This document shows, one piece after another, positions 22,423 through 32,900 of a stretch of DNA of 64,000 nt (position 1 is its first letter; every line of letters begins with the position of its first letter). The notes beneath the pieces were generated by a model. The model saw only the letters and a list, made by a program, of their open reading frames with translations, made no database searches and was not told where the DNA came from. The position numbers and the translations under genes were made by a program. Source of the stretch: Phaseolus vulgaris (lineage: Eukaryota; Streptophyta; Magnoliopsida; Fabales; Fabaceae); assembly GCF_000499845.2 (NCBI RefSeq), contig NC_023755.2:6764847-6828846 (forward strand), in the 5' to 3' direction.

Positions 22423-24152
22423 TCAAGCAACAAGATTTGGTCCCTTCACAAATGTGGGTCCAATTGATTTCTTTTTCTCGTTTGGAACCTCACATCCTTT
22501 ATGAATCCATTTCATGTAGCCTCTAGGAACAGAGAATTTTCTTATTTTGCAGAATCTAACCGAATGGCCCTTTTTCATGCAATAAAAGCATGTAACAACC
22601 GGTTGTTTCAATTTAACAATAAGTTGTTTTACTAGCTTTCTTGAATTTTTTTTTGAAAACTTATCTTGTTGGTTCTGTGGATTGAAACCTAAACCAACCT
22701 TTCCAAAAACACAGCTTTGAGATGCCAAGACATTCTCAAAGTTATATTTCCCCTTTGAAAGCTTGTCCACAGTTTCAACAAGATAATGAACCTTTTTCTC
22801 AAGATTTTCACAATTTTTGCAAATGAGAGTGTCACACTTGCAAGAAGAATTTTTGAAATGATTTTCCAGATTTTTGAAATCATTTTTAGATTTTTCAATC
22901 TCATCTTCAAGTGATTTCACTCTCTTTTCCAGCCAGCTGTTAAGTTCTTTCAATCGGTTGTTTGAAAGAATCAATCGATTAGCTTCATCATGAGTTTCTT
23001 GAAAAGCTTCAAGCAATTCACTATAATTTTGTTCATTTAAAGAAGCACATGAACTAACCTCACTTGAGCTGCAAGATTCATCATCATCTTCAGCAATCAA
23101 GCTGATGTTTGCTTTCTCATCTTCACTTGATGAAGAGCTTGATGATGATACCTCATTTTCATCCCAAGCTATGTAGGCTCTCTTTGTATTCCCTTTCTTT
23201 TCCTTGTAGCTAGGCTTTTTCTCCTTACTCTTGTTTGGACAATCTGCCTTTATATGACCTTGCTCACCACAACCAAAACAAGTATAGTTATTAGAATTAA
23301 AATCATTGGATTTCTTGTGTCCATACCTATCTTTGTTGTTGTCCTTGTTGCGGTTTCTCTTCAAGAATTTGCTGAACTTTCTTGACAACAAGCTAAGGTT
23401 TTCCTCATCACTATCATCACTGGATTCTTGTTTTCCTTTGTGCTTGGAAGCTTTTAAGGCTATGCTCCTTATGTGCTTGTCTTCGCTTTCTTGAACATTG
23501 AGTCTATTCATCTCTAACTCATGTTCCCTAAGCTTACCAAACAAAGAAGCCATACTTAATGATGTTAGATCTTTAGATTCGGAAATAGCAGTTACCTTTG
23601 GTTGCCATGCTCTATCAAGACATTTCAAGATCTTGATGTTCAGTTCTTCCTTTTCAAAGATCTTGTCAAGGCTCATGAGATGATTGATGATGTGAGTGAA
23701 TATTTTCTGCACCTCAGCAATTGTTTCACCTTTAAGCATTCTGAACATCTCATACTCTTGGATTAGAGTATGCTTCCTAGCTCTCTTTACCTCATTTGTA
23801 CCTTCATGAGTGACTTCCAAGGTGTCCCACATTTCTTTTGATGATTTGCATTGAGAGACCCTGAAAAACTCATCAGAATTTAAAGCATAGGTTATTATAT
23901 TTTTGGCAATGCAATCGAATTTGGCCTTTTTTCTTTCTGAATCAGTCCATTGAGACCATGGCTTTTCAATGACAGATCCATCTTTTTCAAACTTTGGGAC
24001 AAAAGGACCATTTTCAATTGCATCCCAAATTCCTCTGTCAAGTGATTCCATAAAGATTTTCATTCTTACTTTCCAAAATTGGTAGTTCAAACCACAAAAC
24101 AGAGGTGGTCTGTTGATTGAAGCACCTTCCCCAAAAGGAGTCTATCAGCCAT
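22423..24152 (-). CDS. Gag of the non-autonomous Sirevirus-like element
   Basis: A long frame of about 570 codons ending with TAG/TGA-type stop at 22423. It begins with the SINRPPLFCGLNYQFWK block, then the capsid-like region (EFFRVSQCKSSKEMWDTLEV, ARKHTLIQEYEMFRM, LNIKILKCLDRAWQPKV), a basic linker, zinc knuckle CFGCGEQGHIKADC, Ser/Glu-rich stretch, a coiled coil (NRLKELNSWLEKRVKSLEDE), and a second zinc knuckle CFYCMKKGHSVRFC. Two knuckles flanking a coiled coil is the Sirevirus Gag layout. The frame has no ATG upstream of SINRPP: an ATG at 24150-24152 is followed by one missing base, putting it out of frame and exposing an in-frame TAG. The first in-frame ATG is within RMKIFMES. It could thus be slightly N-truncated or dead. 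Homologous to 56998-58668 over its whole length. Two palindromic modules (22593-22629 and 22948-22984) sit inside the frame. Confidence 0.85.
22593..22629. repeat. Two-palindrome module inside gag (near second zinc knuckle)
   Basis: TAACAACCGGTTGTTT (22593-22608), spacer CAATT, TAACAATAAGTTGTTT (22614-22629). It encodes KQLIVKLKQPVV just before the CFYC knuckle; the plus-strand relative has unrelated residues at that point. Period 21 bp as in the LTRs. Confidence 0.85.
22948..22984. repeat. Two-palindrome module inside gag (coiled coil)
   Basis: Starts at 22948 and 22969 with cores CAATCGGTTG and CAATCGATTA, period 21 bp. It encodes NRLILSNNRLK. The relative has NRLAIMCNRLN here, so part of the match may follow from the NRL...NRL protein repeat. 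Confidence 0.6.
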
Positions 24153-24189
24153 TTAAAAACAGTTTTAGGATCAACTTGAATAACTTTCA

Positions 24190-24212
24190 AGAACCAAGCT
24201 CTTGAAGCCAAT
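24190..24212 (-). other. Primer-binding region of the non-autonomous element
   Basis: On the minus strand the LTR end AACA is followed by ATTGGCTTCAAGAGCTTGG. The plus-strand relative has ATTGGTATCAAGAGCTAGG at the same place. The latter resembles the initiator-Met-tRNA complement TGGTATCAGAGC used by most plant copia elements; here two further bases differ. Confidence 0.65.
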
Positions 24213-25356
24213 TGTTAGAATGGATGGCTTTAAACTAGAGGGGGGGGGGGAATTGTTTAAAGAGAGTTTTCGCAAACTTTTAAGTCAATAATGAAATTCT
24301 CTCAAGAAACAATTGATAAGAAATCTAGTTTGCCAAATCAATAAGCAAAAACAGCAGCACTAGAAAAACAATCGGTTGTTTCGCAGAAACAATCGATTGT
24401 TTATGGCAGCAAACAAATATCAAAACTGAAATTAAAGAGATTAAGGATAGAGAGAATGCACACAGATGTTTATACTGGTTCACTATAAACCCAGAGCTAC
24501 ATCCAGTCTTCTCAGAAACCACTGAGGAATTCCACTAAGCAATCACACCTTGATCACTTACACCACAACCAAGAAAGTGACCTTGATCCCCTCAAGACAC
24601 ACACTTCTCTTGGCCAACACACCAACACTAAGATTGCTGATCTTGATCCCCTCAAGAACACACAACAAATATCAGCAAACACACAAACGAAACTTGTTCA
24701 ACAGAGTACAAGGATTACACTTGTTACAGAAGATAATCTGAAATCAATACAAGCCGAAATCCTATTCCACACACTTTGATTAATCACAAACTCTAAGCAA
24801 TCTCAACTCTTTGAAAAACTCAAAATCTGTATTCTTCTTCTTGAAACTGAAATCTGTTTTTCTGAATATATTCAAAGATGTTGTTTGTTATCAAATCTTA
24901 ACAAACTTTTAATTGCATTTAAAGGATTGATCAAAGCATTTAAAGACTGGAGCGTAAGCAGTTAAATCATTTAAAGCTCAGTCAAAGTTAAAACAGTTTT
25001 TCTGTTATGGTACCAAAACAAACAATCGGTTGTTTCCTCGAATCAATCGGTTGTTTTGGTTCTAACAGTTCAACCATTTGAAAAACAGTTTTCAATATTT
25101 TCTAAAAACATCTAAGTATAAACAATCGGTTGTTTCGACAAAACAATCGATTGTTTTTCACTTAGTTTGAAAAACACTTTTCTTTTACAAAGATTGAGAA
25201 TGCCTATGCTTTGGATTCAATCAAGGGGTGGATTAAAATACTCAAACTACCCCAGATCCTAACTAAGACAGCACAGCAACAACAAGCACAACCAAGGCTT
25301 CAACATCCTTCAAAGGGTTTGGATTCTTCAAAGATTGAACACCACTTGGTTCAACA
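24213..25356 (-). repeat. 5' LTR of the non-autonomous element
   Basis: Copy of 18888-20029, with about 35 differences by eye over 1.14 kb, mostly transitions, and one length change in a G-run (six versus ten G's near 24240). Two-palindrome modules at 24366-24402, 25020-25056 and 25120-25156. As the 5' LTR in minus orientation it would hold the promoter. Confidence 0.93.
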
Positions 25357-26790
25357 AAGAAAAGAATAATTGATGGAGAAAAATGCAGAAGAAAATGAAG
25401 AATTTTTTTTTTTTTTATAGAATTGGAAACATCGAAAACAGATAACATAAAACATAAAACTAAACTAAATTACTTCACTGTCTAACTATCTAATTAAGCT
25501 TTGTGTCTAATCTACTTTTATGTAATTTGCACGTAGGTTTCTTTTCAGATAATCTCTATTTATAGAGGTTCTTTTCTTTTCAAAGGAATGGGCTTTGGTC
25601 CCAACAAAAATCGGGCTCACAAAACTAACTAAACTAGTTTCAGCTTCTTCTTTAAGTGCAACATTGATCGTCTATTGCTAGTTGATTGATTATTGTTTGT
25701 TTTCTTCTTATTTTTTATTTTATTTTTAAGTCACTTTTCCCAATCTTCATGGAATCAATATCTTCATACTTCTAAGGTCAAAGTCCAATTTAGAATATGT
25801 TCATACAATTGATCAAAACACTCGTTAGACGCTTCAAACAAAATATAAGTTGTAAAGTACAATTTTTATGATGTTTTTGCAACAACTGTAATCTTATAAG
25901 AAAATAAAAATATGAACTAAAAATAGAAAATAAAAGCAAAAGAAACCATAAAGGAATAAAGTTAACTTAGAAAATTATGACAAAATCGAGTAATTAATGC
26001 TCCTAATAGGTTTCACATAATGGACCAATGTACATACACAACCGCACATTCTAATCCCACTAGATTAAGAGTCCAATGTGTTCACAACCATTATAATTGG
26101 AAGTGTCAGAAAATCTTGCACATCAGAGAACAATATTAGGAGATCCCAAACTCAGAAGGAGTCCACACTTGTGTTACACCTTTAATTTCACAGGATTAAA
26201 ATATGTTGGGGTTTCGCATAATTTCACAACATATTTGTGAAATTGTGGAAGCGTTCCCATCTACCCCAATTGCCACTATTAATGTTCATATCAAGTCCTC
26301 AATTGGATAAACTGTCACATGCAAAAAACTTGGTTGGTAAAACGTGTCCTTGAAAATGTATGCAACAATTGGGAAGAATCATTCAACAAATTGCCCAACC
26401 TATTACTATCGTTGAAGGTGAAACTACATATGCTTGTTTTTCTTCTTAAAAAACCTAAGCATGTACGTGACACCTCTAGATGACCTGTGCTTAATTTCGT
26501 ATCACCGCAAACCCATTCATGTCACGTACGTAAGAATTTGGGGTGAATAGATTGAAGGTCTATATATGCATGTGTGCTGTATTTTAACATATTATACAAA
26601 ATTTCATGAGACTATTCAAGAATGCCACTACAAAAAAGGACATGTAAATATGGTTAAGCATTTTTATTTTGAAAGCATTAGTTTTTATCTGCCATGTTGT
26701 CCATTATATCTTAACTTCTTTACTTCCATATGCATCACACACAATGATTGAGCCTTAAGTAAATTACTACTAAAACATAATAAGGGAAGC
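25357..26790. other. Spacer with decayed transposon text
   Basis: 25550-25570 (CTCTATTTATAGAGG) is a self-complementary TATA-like sequence. 26340-26420 read on the plus strand gives NNWEESFNKLPNLLLSLK, which resembles the N-terminal part of Mutator transposases and may be the upstream end of the relic at 26797. The rest shows nothing recognisable. Confidence 0.4.
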
Positions 26791-26796
26791 CAATCT

Positions 26797-27425
26797 TGAA
26801 GTAGCAAACTGGATTGACAAAATTCTTAGACACAAATGGGCACTTGCATGGGACAAAGGAAGAAGATGAAGTTACTTGATGACCAACTTAACTGAGTCCA
26901 TAAATTCAATCCTAAAAAAAACAAGGAATCTCCAATTTCCTTTATTATCATAGCCATATACATAAGGTGAAACAAAATTTTCATTGAAAGAGGGAGGAAA
27001 ATCACTGCAATGATTAATGTTGACCATAATTATTCAGAAGTTGCATCAAAGGTACTAGAAAATGCTCATTCAAAATTAAACACTCACATGGTGCTTGAAT
27101 TTGATAAAAGTAGCACATGATTTTTTTTATGAAGGAGATGGTGAACCCAAGAAAAGTTCGACTAGCTGGAAAATTTGTCCTTAGACTTAATGAACAGTTG
27201 TGTGATTGTGGGAAGTTCCAAAAACTTCATTACTTGTGTTCTCACGTGCTTGTAAAGTGCAAACATGTCCACCATGATTTTGACCAATACATCAATCATC
27301 TCTATAGTTTGGATGAAGTGAACAAAGTGTATTACAATTTGTTTAGGAGTTTAGATGCAAATATTATTGGACAAAGGCCCTCAATTCTAATTAAACAATA
27401 CGAGAAAGTTCCAAAGGTAATCTAA
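26797..27425 (+). pseudogene. Mutator-like (MULE) transposase C-terminal relic with SWIM zinc finger
   Basis: From 26801 the frame reads ANWIDKILRHKWALAWDKGR, a stop, then SYLMTNLTESINSILKKTRN. That is the 'W-A-x-A-W/F-D-x-G-x-R-x-x-x-M-T-T-N-x-x-E-S-x-N' block of MURA-type transposases. After further stops and a frame change, 27140-27425 encodes VRLAGKFVLRLNEQLCDCGK and the SWIM finger CDCGKFQKLHYLCSHVLVKC, followed by YINHLYSLDEVNKVYYNLF. The catalytic core upstream is not readable. At least two stops and one frameshift: a dead remnant. Confidence 0.85.
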
Positions 27426-29640
27426 AATAATTAAGAATTAAGACTGAATGGATATCAATGAAGAAGGTTGACGAAAGTTATGCTCCTATGATCACATTCT
27501 AGAGCACACAAGAAATCATTGTCCCAACAACCCTAATATAAGAGATAAACTTCCCCCAATTAATTATGTTATAGTTTTCTAACATATCAATGAATAAATA
27601 AGTCATTTTATTATGCACGTCTCATTAATATAATTCCAAAATTATCCACTCACTTCTACTTAAATATTATTTCTTATTTAATTACAAACTATTTAAATTA
27701 TTAAGAAAATTATTATTATTATTTTTAATTAAACATGCCACCATGATAACTTTGTTATTCAATGCGTTACATTGACACTTCTTTAAAAAATGTACATCAC
27801 AACACTTTTTTAAAACTATTATTATTATTTTACCTTATCTCTAATTTATTCATTCTTGCTAAATTAACTTATATAAATTTCTACCCCTTACTTTTTTTTT
27901 TCATAATAGTATTATTAAATATAATTACCTTTCTCATTATTATTTTAAAATAATTTTTATAATATACACTTTTAGTCCAAATTTTTTTCTCAAATTATTT
28001 CATTTCAAACCATTACATCTTTTTACAATTCTTTTTCTCCTATTCTTTTTCATAAATTTCCCTTATTTTATATTTCTTTAAATTTTTCTCTCCTTAAGCT
28101 AGATGTATTTTAAAATAATTATTTCTTCAAATATTTTCGTCCTTTAAAATAATATATTACATAAACTTATTTTTTAAAATTAACAGTTTTACAACTCAAT
28201 TAATTCAATTATATCACATACATTGCATTCCTTTTTTACAATATTTTATTTCCTTTTTTTCAATTTTTTTCTTGTTTAAGTTTTTTTCTAATTTATAATT
28301 GTTTAAATCATATCTATTTCTATATATTTTTTTATCTAATTTTTACCTGTCTAAATAATTAAATCCTACACACTTATTAAATATAATTAATTTCTTCAAT
28401 TTTTTAAAATAAATTACAATTTCCCCCCTAAATATTTCTTTTCAATTCATTATTCTTTATATATATATATTTTTTTTGTATAATGTTCCCCTTCCCATTA
28501 TTTTAAATTGAAAAAGTAAAAGAAATAACAAGCTACCTCAAAACCAGGTGGTATTCCGACCAAATATGCGCTAATCACAGGTCAGAATTCAGCTATCCAA
28601 AAACCAAATTCTAACCTCCATCCAAAACCGTGCTACCCCAATAAATATAGTCCAAAGTGTGCTATTAAAAAGAAAAAACAGTGCCATGTCACTAAAATTT
28701 CACAGAAAGACAAGTGAGAAGAGGCATGCCCCATTGCTGTAGGGCACTTGGTAGGATGTTACTCATTTGGTGAGAAAAACAATACAAGTTTTACTCAAAA
28801 TTAATGAAAGTGCTAAAAAATATTATTAGTGAACTAGAATATAAAAAAATGAAAAGTTAATTAAAAAGTATAACGATAAATTTTTTATGATTTTTAATGC
28901 CATTCTAACAATTCAATTTTTTTTTTAATAAGTACATTCAAGAGTCAAGTTAAAGAGATTCAAAATTTATTTTTACATTATATTATAACTTTTAATATTC
29001 ACTATTAATGAAAATGTTCATCTTTATTAATGCGTGTTGTGTATTTTATTTTGAATTATTTATTCATTTTAAATAATATATCGTAATTTTAATGTCTACC
29101 TTTTTTTAATTTAAAATTTTGATTTATCATATGAAATCAATTTTTTTTTAACTTAGATTTTTTTTTTTTGTATTTTAATCAAAGTTTAAATCTTGGAGAC
29201 ATCTAATTGTAAACGAAGACGAGTCTCAATTAATATTTACTTCACACTTCTCTCTTAAATTTTATCCTTTTTTTTTTCTTTCTCTTTAACCTCATAAACA
29301 TATATTATTTCTAACAAAAAATTATATTATTATGTTTTAGTTATTATTTTTACATTTAAATTTAAAATCACTACTATTATTCTCTTTATACATTAATTAT
29401 TTAAGGATAATTTTAAAATTATTTATCACTATTGCAGAAAAATTAGCACTGCTTCATTAACCAATTTCTTTTAGTAAAAAAGAGTAAATTAGTATTACTA
29501 TTTTATATTTAAGGACAGAGAATAATTCCAAACACTGTGATAAGTTTATTAACTTTTAATATAACTATATTAAAAAATTACCTATAAGTTTGAAATATAT
29601 GAAAAATGAAACTTGAAGCAACTTAAAAAAAAATGAAACT
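27426..29640. other. Very AT-rich intergenic region upstream of UBP25-like gene
   Basis: 27600-28540 and 28790-29640 are almost entirely A/T with long T and A runs. A less AT-rich patch at 28540-28780 (GGTGGTATTCCGACC, CATGCCCCATTGCTG) is unassigned. Frames such as 27762-27953 are hydrophobic only because of TTT/ATT/CTT codons. No gene seen. Confidence 0.6.
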
Positions 29641-29968
29641 CAAGAATTTCCCATTCATTCATTTCTTGTGTACTACTTGAATACAACCAGCAAGCATGGC
29701 TTAGTTCTCACTATTCACTCGCGAACACTATTTTCTTTTCCGCAATATTATTTCCTTCTCGCTCGGTACCAAAGAAGTCGCTAGAAGAATTAAAGAAAAA
29801 AGAGAAATAAAACAGCTAACAACCGAAGAGAGGGAAACGAAAACTGAACCGAACCCCGCGAAGAGAGAGAGATATGCGATTGCGGTGGCGGCGGCGGTGG
29901 TCAGGGTTGTTGAGTCCCCAATCGACGGCCAATGCAGCGGTTCGTTGTGACGGCGGACGGCGGCGTTG
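29641..29968 (+). promoter_or_regulatory. Probable promoter/5' UTR of the UBP25-like gene
   Basis: The composition changes sharply from AT-rich to GC-rich near 29840-29960 (GCGGTGGCGGCGGCGGTGG), which leads into the ATG at 29969. A purine-rich AGAAGAATTAAAGAAAAAAG / GAAGAGAGAGAG leader precedes it. No clear TATA box. The transcription start is not determined. Confidence 0.45.
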
Positions 29969-32900
29969 ATGGCCCTGCAGATGACTTGGCAGCCGAGTCT
30001 CCTGAGTCAGAAACGCAAAACCGGTCCTCCTATAGGGCTTCGTAACCTAGGCAACTCGTGCTACCTCAACAGCGTCCTCCAGTGCCTTACCTACACTCCT
30101 CCCCTCGCCAATTTCTGCCTCACTCTCCAACACTCTTCTCTCTGTAACCGGCTATTCAATTCTCGTTATTCTTTCATTTTTAGTTTAATTTCTGCGCCTT
30201 GACCTAATTCTTGCGTTCCGTTTCGAATTTTGAATTCAGGTGATTTCTCTGCGTCCTCGTGTCCGTTCTGTATACTGGAGAAGCAGATTGCGCGTTCACT
30301 GAAATTGGATCTCTCGCACGACGCGCCTTCTAAGATCCAGAGCTGTATCCGGATCTTCGCGGAGCACTTCCGTTGTGGCCGCCAGGAGGACGCGCACGAG
30401 TTCCTCCGCTACGTAATCGACGCCTGCCACAATACCTGCCTCCGCCTCAAGAAGCTCCGCCGCAAAGGCGGAGACGCTAATGGCGGCGGCGGTGGAGACG
30501 GTGGCGGGAGTACGGTTGTGAAGGAGATTTTCGGTGGCGCCTTGCAGAGCCAGGTGAAGTGTCTGTGCTGTGGATACGAGTCGAATAAGGTTGATGAGAT
30601 AATGGATATTAGTCTTGATGTTTTCCATAGTAACTCTCTTAAAGACTCCATGCAAAAGTTCTTTCAGCCTGAGGTTTTAGATGGCAACAATAAGTACAAG
30701 TGTGATAGGTAAGTTACCGGGTGGTACAAGTGCGTGAGTATATTTTTTGATTTTTAAATATATGTTTGGACAAAAACTTATAGTTCCTTAGGTCTTGCGT
30801 GTTTTGTTCTCCAATGAGAATTGCAGTTTCACTTCAACAATAGGCATAATTCTTTAATGCAAACCTTTATTATGTGACATGAGATAGAACTATAGTTCTG
30901 ATTGGAAAACAACTATCGAATTGGATGTGAGTTTTGTCCTATTTGTTTTGTATGCGTTTGTGGGTTTTAATTGTTGAAAGGATGATACTGTGAATGATTG
31001 ATGTTCAGTTGTAAGAAATTGGTGGCGGCTAAGAAGCAAATGTCCGTACTTCAAGCACCCAACATCCTTGTGATACAACTAAAGGTTAGTTATATGTATA
31101 TATTTAGTTTTTTTTGGTTGTTAAGATCGGTGGTGGCCTGGGATTTTGAAGGATAGTGTGTTGATGAAATTTGGATTGTAGAGATTTGAGGGCATATTGG
31201 GTGGCAAGATTGACAAGGCTGTTGCATTTGAAGAGGTTTTGGTCCTTTCTAGCTTCATGTGCAAAGCAAGCCAGGTATGTTTGGTTTTGTTTTGAACTAG
31301 TTACCACTACAAAAGGGTGTGTTAGTTTTTTCATGTGGAAGCACTCGTTGGCATCATTTAGGAAGTGTAGTCACTTTAATAGTAGTCGTGTCTTTATCAT
31401 ACCAGCATTTGCTTTGGACAATAATCAGAAATATATTTTATACTTCTTCACTAATATAGATGGAAATATGACAATAATTAGGCGAATAATAGCATTTTAT
31501 TTTGTCTGCAATGTCTCATTCTCACCAGAAAACATTTGTTTTCCTTTTTAATTTAATTTTTGTTTTTTATTGCTTTTGTACGTTGTTTATAGTGTAGTTG
31601 TATTTATAGTTGAGTTGTATTTATAATTTTTAAGATTTACTGTATAGTCTTGTGTGAGCCTGTCATGTTGTTCCATGCTTTCTAGGACATTATACAAAGT
31701 GTGTAATCCATTGTAATGGTCTCCCAAAATTTGTTTTCTCACTCAACCAAAATGGCCACAATATTGGACGGGAAATTTTTTCAACCGAAGTCTTCCAATG
31801 ATTTGCTATGTTTACTTATGCTAGAGAGTAAACGTTTCTATCATAGGGAAGAGCCACATGGACTAGTGATACAGGCAATAAGCCAAAATAGTGTGGGCAA
31901 CCTTGAGAGTTAGTTTTTGAGGTTGAGTGAGACTTAAACCAAAATTATAATATGGTATAGGAGCCTATCCTAGAGCCATTGTTGAGCTACCTACATTTGC
32001 CATGATTTAGGTTGGAGTGTTGGAGAGCTGCTTTAATTGTGAAAAACCCTTGGTTCATCCTAGTTGTGACTTCTTTGGACTGCCTTATTGTAACATTGAA
32101 TGGGGTGTGTCTAGTGTTCGCAGTCATGGCAGCAATAGCTAGAGATGTCTTAATAAAAGTTATAAAGCTTGGGAAATATCAACATTCAAACCAATTTTAT
32201 GGTTTAGAGTTGGAGTCTTTGTCCTAATTTTTAAGATGGTATCAAAGCCAATCATAGATCTATTGTAGGGTCATTTGAATTGGTAGTTGCTGTGCTCTAG
32301 ACTTATAGCTCTGGGCGTGAGAGGGGGAGTGCGTTTGGAAAGCCACCTGAGTTGCTACCACTCATAGGCTGGAGAGGGCTACCTTGGAAGGTTGACTACT
32401 TGAATTTAGAGAATGACCAAAAACCACTGAGTATACCTCCACTTATGTATTATATATATACATATGTATATATAATGAAAAAATGAGAATGAGACTAGGA
32501 AAAGGCTACAACCTATGACTCTTACTTGTAAGCTAGAAATATTCAAAAGGGTACAAAAATAATAAACAATTATGGGTAAATAGTTCATTTAGTACAATAA
32601 TTATTGATATATTTTGTTTTTAGTACAATAAGAATTTTTTTTACAGTATTATGGTATGTTGCCCATGCAAGTCCTTATGTGGCCTTAAGAAATCACTTTG
32701 TGCATGGTTTCAACGGTTTTGGACTGTCATCCAATAGCTTGGAATGATACAAAATGATGTTGATAATTTTCTATTTTATTGTCATTCTCCCCAATGATGT
32801 GTCTATCTCATTGTATATTTGGACAACATTGTTATCACAAGCAGTGGTAAAGAGAGTATTGGACACTTGAGGGTATTTCCTTGGTATAGAAGTTGCATAG

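Larger units (their letters stand above)
18888..25356 (-). mobile_element. Non-autonomous Sirevirus-like LTR retrotransposon (gag + env-like ORF, no pol)
   Basis: A complete element of 6.47 kb on the minus strand. Direct LTRs of 1142 and 1144 bp start TGTT and end AACA. The flanking five bases are AAGAG on the left and AAGAA on the right, a target duplication with one mismatch. Reading on the minus strand: 5' LTR 24213-25356, primer-binding region, gag, about 770 bp spacer, env-like ORF, polypurine tract AGGGGGAGAT, 3' LTR 18888-20029. By eye the LTRs differ at roughly 3 percent of positions, so insertion was fairly recent. No protease, integrase, reverse transcriptase or RNase H motif exists in either strand between the LTRs. 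The gag, env-like ORF, PBS and PPT are homologous to those of the plus-strand element at 55370. Confidence 0.93.

Noticed and set aside
30296..30655. Long open frames on the minus strand opposite UBP25 exon 2
   Set aside because: They mirror the GC-rich, codon-biased exon on the plus strand, which has the conserved protease motifs; the antisense frames have no domain.
31171..31551. 126-codon plus-strand frame overlapping UBP25 exon 4
   Set aside because: It runs in a different frame through exon 4 and its donor site into intron 4; the conserved frame is [19 protein letters not shown].
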